From assembly GCA_029938185.1 (NCBI GenBank), contig JAOZVK010000195.1:1-9576 (forward strand): 9,576 bases of DNA. Direction: 5' to 3'. Shown here piece by piece: positions 6,464 through 9,576 of the stretch. The DNA is from Bacteroidales bacterium (lineage in GTDB: Bacteria > Bacteroidota > Bacteroidia > Bacteroidales > JAOZVK01). How positions within the stretch are numbered: position 1 is the stretch's first letter; every line of letters begins with the position of its first letter. The notes beneath the pieces are model-generated. The model made no database searches, was not told the origin of the DNA, and saw only the letters and a program-made list of their open reading frames with translations. The position numbers were made by a program, and so were the translations under genes.

Positions 6464-6579
6464 GGCTACACGTATAGTATTGGACATTATTTTATTTTTT
6501 GACAGGATTTACAGGATTGATTTTTATCCTGTTACAAAATTCCTGATAAACAAGACTGTCCAACTTCTGACGGGTAGCC
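6464..6579. mobile_element. MITE-like element, third family member
   Basis: The ends GGCTACACGT...TTGGACA (6464-6486) and the reverse complement of TGTCCAA...CGGGTAGCC (6557-6579) match at 16 of 23 positions. The interior holds a perfect 7-bp hairpin, ACAGGAT-tgattttt-ATCCTGT (6511-6532). The left two thirds match the element at 6025 and the right 33 bases match the one at 2531, so it links the other two. No target duplication is visible: the flanks are CAGGTTTT and ATCAATTT. It has no coding capacity. Confidence 0.75.
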
Positions 6580-6655
6580 ATCAATTTGATGCTTTTTGTA
6601 AGTTCTAAAGTTTCTTTAGGAATCGTTAAAAAATAACTTTCTGATTTATTTTTTG

Positions 6656-6818
6656 TAAGTGAAAATAAAAAAATAAGTTAGTCCAAGATGCGCCGTTTTT
6701 TTGTTATTTTACAATTCAAAAAAATCGCTAATAGTGAATTATTTAAGAGTTTTTTTATGCAGTAAAATAGCAAAATAAACAAGTAGATTGGATTAAGTTA
6801 TTTTTGATTTTTCACTAA
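6656..6818. repeat. Long nested foldback element, copy A
   Basis: The outer arms are TAAGTGAAAATAAAAAAATA (from 6656) and, read back from 6818, TTAGTGAAAAATCAAAAATA; complementarity continues through TTAGTCCAA/TTAATCCAA. Inside, TTGTTATTTTAC (6701-6712) pairs with GTAAAATAGCAA (6762-6773) at 11 of 12 bases, and the centre 6718-6757 can fold further. The whole could form one hairpin of about 160 nt. A related element of almost equal length lies at 7736-7897. It holds no real gene; a 25-codon frame from 6688 is not credible. Confidence 0.7.
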
Positions 6819-6893
6819 GATAAGCACCCATACAAAAGTTTTTACCTATTTAGTATAGAGCTTACTTTTTTGAAATACCGTTTATTATATATC

Positions 6894-6927
6894 TTGCATA
6901 AGCAACATTAAATAGGTCGAAGACCTT
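6894..6927 (+). repeat. REP-like repeat, copy at the end of module A
   Basis: TTGCATAAGCAACATTAAAT is followed by AGGTCGAAGACCTT. The first part can pair TTGC/GCAA weakly, and AGGTC-gaa-GACCT forms the conserved second hairpin. It lies 75 bases right of foldback A, with the shared spacer word TACAAAAGTTTTT at 6831-6843. It sits about 160 bases beyond the stop of the nuclease-like gene. Confidence 0.8.
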
Positions 6928-6949
6928 ACTTATATATAGGTGTAAACCA

Positions 6950-6973
6950 ATTCGTAATTTATAATTCGTCATT
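6950..6973. repeat. Short ATTCGTAATT-type direct repeat
   Basis: ATTCGTAATT is followed four bases later by ATTCGTCATT. This is a low-complexity intergenic repeat with no visible coding or regulatory meaning. Confidence 0.4.
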
Positions 6974-7050
6974 CCCTTAGTATTTATTCACAGGTTTACA
7001 TGCTTAGGAAAGTGATTACAGACAAGACTACCTCATTAAAACAATAAATA

Positions 7051-7063
7051 ACTCTTCGAGAGT
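7051..7063 (-). terminator. Weak candidate terminator after the nuclease-like gene
   Basis: Read on the minus strand, ACTCT-cga-AGAGT is followed by TATTTATTGTTTT, a T-rich tail, about 20 bases after the gene's stop. The 5-bp stem is short and an alternative pairing with AAGAGT (7079-7084) exists, so it may not terminate strongly. Confidence 0.25.
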
Positions 7064-7084
7064 AAGGTAAGCCTCACAAAGAGT

Positions 7085-7678
7085 CTATTTTATCATATTT
7101 AGTTCAAAATCCTTTGAATTTGCAAGTGTTATTTTATCGTTATCCTTAGTAAAAACATAAAAGCCAAATGATTCTGCTTCTTCAAAAACATCTTCCTCAA
7201 AAGTAAGTCCAGCAATAGCTCCATATATTTTATATTCTTTGTATTGAGGAGATAGAGTTTTAAAATTTTTTAGGTTATTATAAAATTTCAAAATATGTTG
7301 TTTACGAAATTTATACTTGACTTCTACAATAAGAACTTTGGAGTTGTTGTATAAAACAATATCATATTCGCCTTGTATATAATTACGTTTACGTTTCAAA
7401 TTTTGGTCGATATAATCAAAATTCATGCTGGCAACTTGCATTTTGTTTGCCAGTGCTGTATAAAAAAATTCTTCGGCAAAATCTCCGTTACTTTTTCCTA
7501 TACCACCTATTTCAATATGCAATTTCTCATATTTTTCATTCCATAGTTCATGCTCTTTTTCTCGTTTTTCTGCTTCTCGTTTCAAACGTTCATCAAATGC
7601 TTTTTGGCTGATTAAGCGTTCTTCTGCTTCTTTCTTAAAAAGCTCTAATATATCTTGTTTTGTTAATATTACTTCCAT
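7085..7678 (-). CDS. PD-(D/E)XK nuclease-superfamily protein, function unknown
   Basis: This 197-residue protein has a highly charged, probably coiled-coil N-terminus (about 8-55, rich in E, K and R). A GGIGKSNGDFAEEFF segment (58-72) follows, where E69 or E70 could be the helix-1 acidic residue. The core is GEYDIVLYNNSKVLIVEVKYKF: D106, E119 and K121 form the D-x(n)-ExK active site. The fold is shared by restriction enzymes, Holliday-junction resolvases and many uncharacterised proteins annotated with DUF3782-like domains. Such proteins are common in Bacteroidota and cyanobacteria, often in repeat-rich DNA. Nuclease activity is plausible because the residues are intact, but its target is unknown. 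It stands alone, with a candidate promoter at 7704-7734, and is flanked by direct copies of the foldback/REP module. Confidence 0.8.
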   Translation of the reverse strand: MEVILTKQDILELFKKEAEERLISQKAFDERLKREAEKREKEHELWNEKYEKLHIEIGGIGKSNGDFAEEFFYTALANKMQVASMNFDYIDQNLKRKRNYIQGEYDIVLYNNSKVLIVEVKYKFRKQHILKFYNNLKNFKTLSPQYKEYKIYGAIAGLTFEEDVFEEAESFGFYVFTKDNDKITLANSKDFELNMIK

Positions 7679-7703
7679 GTACTATAAGTTTTATTTCCTT
7701 CTG

Positions 7704-7734
7704 TAAATATACTAAATTCCAATATAAAAATCAA
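7704..7734 (-). promoter_or_regulatory. Candidate promoter of the nuclease-like gene
   Basis: On the minus strand TTG (7732-7734) is followed after 20 bases by TATATTTA (7704-7711), close to the Bacteroidota pattern TTTG-N19-21-TAnnTTTG (last base A instead of G). This gives a leader of about 20 bases before the ATG at 7678. The upstream box touches the edge of foldback element B (7736). Confidence 0.45.
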
Positions 7735-7735
7735 C

Positions 7736-7897
7736 TAAGGAATAGGTATTAAATAAATGTCCGTTTTGATAGATTAGTTTGTTATTTTACAACTTACAAA
7801 AAGTCGCAAATAGTGAACTATTTAAGACTTTTTTTAAGGTAGTAAAATGACAAAATAATGACGCAAAATAGGGCAGTTATTTGATACCTGTTCCTAA
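7736..7897. repeat. Long nested foldback element, copy B
   Basis: The outer arms are TAAGGAATAGGTATTAAATA (from 7736) and, read back from 7897, TTAGGAACAGGTATCAAATA. TTGTTATTTTAC (7779-7790) pairs with GTAAAATGACAA (7842-7853) at 11 of 12. Inside these, AAAAAGTC (7798-7805) pairs with GACTTTTT (7826-7833), and AAATAGT (7808-7814) pairs with ACTATTT (7817-7823). The core resembles copy A closely (AATAGTGAA, ATTTAAGA, TTTTTT, AGTAAAAT in register). The arms differ between copies, yet each pairs with its partner. Confidence 0.75.
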
Positions 7898-7963
7898 GTA
7901 GGCTTACAAAAGTTTTTCGGCATTTGTTCTTGTACAATTAGCTATATGGCAGTTGTTTGTAAG

Positions 7964-7997
7964 AATGCGTAAGCCACATTAATAGGTCGAAGACCTT
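7964..7997 (+). repeat. REP-like repeat, copy at the end of module B
   Basis: AATGCGTAAGCCACATTAAT is followed by AGGTCGAAGACCTT. It ends two bases before the TAG stop of the VanX-like gene (8000-8002). The spacer from foldback B contains TACAAAAGTTTTT (7905-7917), as in module A. Confidence 0.8.
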
Positions 7998-7999
7998 AC

Positions 8000-9481
8000 C
8001 TATTCACAATTAAATTTAAAATCAGAAATTGGAAATTTCCGAGCTGTTTTATGGTTGTAATGCCACCATTCCGAACGAATATGACTAAAGTTAAATTCCT
8101 CTAAAGTTTTCTTTAGTAATATTCGTTTGTTTAATACAGTTTCGGGCAAATTTGTATATGTGTGATTTGCTTTTCTTCCAAAAAAATCAAATTCAGTTCC
8201 CATATCAACTTGTCGTTTTAAACTATCAACAAGGGTCAAATCAACAGCAGCACCTCTATTATGTACCGAGCCAGTTTTGGGACTTGCAACATAACCAATT
8301 ACAGGATAAACTTCAAACATTTTTTTTTGAACAGAATATGGTCTATAACAGTCAAATAGTTTTATTCTGTATCCTATTTGCATAAATTTTTTATTAGCTC
8401 TAATAAGGTCTTTTGCTGCTTTATACCTTAGCATACATTTTGGACATTCATATAGTATTTTTCCTGTAAAATTATTTGTTGTAGCGTATTTTATATCTAA
8501 AACAAAATTTGTATCAAGTTTTATAAGTTCAACAAATGAGTTATCTGGCAAGTCTATATCATAAGTATTTATATATTTTCCACCTATTATTTTTGTTTTG
8601 CTAATTTCAATAATGTCTTCAAAATGTTTTTTATTATTTTCATTAATAATAACACCTGATAGTTTTAATTTAGTTTTTGATTTATTAGGAATTAAGTTCC
8701 ATTTGCCTTTTGAGTGCAAAACACTTTCGCTATTAGTCTTATTACTATCATATCTATATGTTTCAAAAGTATTGTTTGACCTTATGATTATTGATTTTTC
8801 TGAATTGTTGATATACTGACGGTCTATAATTTCCAGCAATTTAACATGTTTTTTATTAATTGGTTGTATTTTATATTTATCATAAGTTTCATTTACTAAA
8901 GACTTGTTTTTTAGTATATATTCTTCATAATTTTTATTCCAAATTTTCAAACTATGTAAACCAACAGAATAATTACTATCGAAAAAAGCAATTTTATAGT
9001 CTTTATTTTTATCATAGCCTTCAAGAAACTTTATATTTGAAGTAGCAACAATTCTAATAGAAATTGATTTTATTTTATTGTTAATATTTATATAATCATC
9101 AAGACTATAGGTGTTTAGTTTTTTATTATTAATGTATATAACTATACTTTTAATTTGAGCAGAATATTTATATTTTACAGAGTTAAGTTTTATAAAACTG
9201 ACATATACACTATCACTAAAACTGATAAATATCCTTTCATTAGGAGCCGCTCCTAAATTTGTTCTCCAACTTGTTTGAAGATTGTTGTCAATTATGTTGT
9301 TTACAGAATATATTTTTTTGTTTTTAAAAGTAGAACTTGAATGAATAGTTTCTACAAAAATTATTTTATCATTTTTGCTCTTTTTTTTTTCTATTTTCGT
9401 TTTATTCATATTATTATATGAACAAGACACTGAATAGGCTAAAAAATAAATCAACAAAACTATTCTTAAATTTTTCATCAT
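8000..9481 (-). CDS. Predicted lipoprotein: discoidin-like glycan-binding region plus VanX-type D-Ala-D-Ala dipeptidase (M15D)
   Basis: The start MMKNLRIVLLIYFLAYSVSC looks like a lipoprotein signal with C20 as the lipidated residue; -3 is Ser instead of the usual Leu, so the lipobox is not ideal. Residues about 45-185 (NIIDNNLQTSWRTN, then a C-terminal HSLKIW strand) resemble discoidin/NADase-type glycan-binding domains. Residues about 215-305 are beta-rich and lipocalin-like (HSKGKWNLI). Residues about 310-493 match M15D dipeptidases: DCYRPYS with R380, SVHNRGAAVDL with zinc ligands H407 and D414, and EWWHY with catalytic E471 and ligand H474. All needed residues are present. It would hydrolyse D-Ala-D-Ala or related dipeptides in the periplasm, for wall recycling or scavenging; vancomycin resistance is not implied because no vanHA-type genes are near. 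Met1 or Met2 may start it. It has REP-like repeats on both sides. Confidence 0.88.
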   Translation of the reverse strand: MMKNLRIVLLIYFLAYSVSCSYNNMNKTKIEKKKSKNDKIIFVETIHSSSTFKNKKIYSVNNIIDNNLQTSWRTNLGAAPNERIFISFSDSVYVSFIKLNSVKYKYSAQIKSIVIYINNKKLNTYSLDDYININNKIKSISIRIVATSNIKFLEGYDKNKDYKIAFFDSNYSVGLHSLKIWNKNYEEYILKNKSLVNETYDKYKIQPINKKHVKLLEIIDRQYINNSEKSIIIRSNNTFETYRYDSNKTNSESVLHSKGKWNLIPNKSKTKLKLSGVIINENNKKHFEDIIEISKTKIIGGKYINTYDIDLPDNSFVELIKLDTNFVLDIKYATTNNFTGKILYECPKCMLRYKAAKDLIRANKKFMQIGYRIKLFDCYRPYSVQKKMFEVYPVIGYVASPKTGSVHNRGAAVDLTLVDSLKRQVDMGTEFDFFGRKANHTYTNLPETVLNKRILLKKTLEEFNFSHIRSEWWHYNHKTARKFPISDFKFNCE

Positions 9482-9496
9482 TTTTAATTGTGATTT

Positions 9497-9529
9497 AAGG
9501 TCTTCAACCTATTTAATGTGGCTTATAAG
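9497..9529 (-). repeat. REP-like repeat, reversed copy upstream of the VanX-like gene
   Basis: On the minus strand it reads CTTATAAGCCACATTAAAT, then AGGTTGAAGACCTT. One change (C to T) weakens the second hairpin to a G-T pair. It lies 15 bases before the ATG at 9481, so it falls in the gene's leader. No foldback part follows it. Confidence 0.75.
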
Positions 9530-9561
9530 TAATTAACAATGAACAATGGATAATTAACAAT
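9530..9561. repeat. TAATTAACAAT direct repeat
   Basis: The 11-base word TAATTAACAAT occurs at 9530-9540 and 9551-9561, 21 bases apart, separated by GAACAATGGA. A GCTTACGC (9565-9572), the reverse complement of the REP-like core GCGTAAGC, follows at the window edge and suggests another repeat copy beyond it. Confidence 0.6.
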
Positions 9562-9576
9562 TTTGCTTACGCTTGA

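Noticed and set aside
6688..6765. A 25-codon frame starting ATGCGCCGT in foldback A
   Set aside because: It lies in a palindromic repeat, has no ribosome-binding context and is not kept in the related copy B.
8000..9481. VanX-like protein as a vancomycin-resistance determinant
   Set aside because: No vanH, vanA-type ligase or vanRS genes are nearby, and the lipoprotein multi-domain form differs from resistance VanX enzymes.

Overview
The window is very AT-rich. It looks like a chromosomal fragment from a member of the Bacteroidota, probably an uncultured Bacteroidales-type bacterium. This rests on the methylmalonyl-CoA/propionyl-CoA carboxyltransferase, a Bacteroidota-style O-antigen ligase, a lipoprotein signal with short A-rich leaders instead of strong Shine-Dalgarno sites, a TAnnTTTG-like promoter element, and intergenic space crowded with short palindromic repeats. 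The assignment is inference from protein style and composition, not from a marker gene.

Layout: (1) 141-2490, minus strand: a two-gene unit of a metallo-beta-lactamase-fold hydrolase followed, with a 17-base overlap, by an O-antigen ligase/polymerase-like membrane protein. (2) 2749-4296, minus: a single acyl-CoA carboxyltransferase (MmdA/PccB type). (3) 4766-6025, plus: an ATP-dependent DNA ligase of the LigE type, carrying an N-terminal WGR domain and a SWIM zinc finger. (4) 6026-7084: about 1 kb with no gene, filled with repeats. (5) 7085-7678, minus: a small PD-(D/E)XK nuclease-like protein. (6) 8000-9481, minus: a predicted lipoprotein with a discoidin-like glycan-binding region, a middle beta-rich region and a C-terminal VanX-type (M15D) D-Ala-D-Ala dipeptidase.

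The genes do not form one pathway. Two concern the envelope (O-antigen ligase, VanX-like lipoprotein), one central metabolism (carboxyltransferase) and two DNA transactions (ligase, nuclease-like protein).

The strongest unexplained signal is between the genes. One family is a MITE-like element of about 115-150 bp with GGCTACC... termini. It occurs three times, once with a perfect 8-bp target duplication (ATAATTCA) and once with a 7/8 duplication, inserted exactly inside the stop codon of the DNA ligase gene. A second family is a module of about 265 bp: a long nested foldback of about 162 bp, then a spacer, then a REP-like hairpin repeat containing AGGTCGAAGACCT. It occurs as direct copies on both sides of the nuclease-like gene, with a degraded third copy at the left edge. 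REP-like copies sit at the 3' ends of two genes and encode the last residues and stop of the O-antigen ligase. No rRNA, tRNA, CRISPR array, complete transposase or prophage gene is visible.
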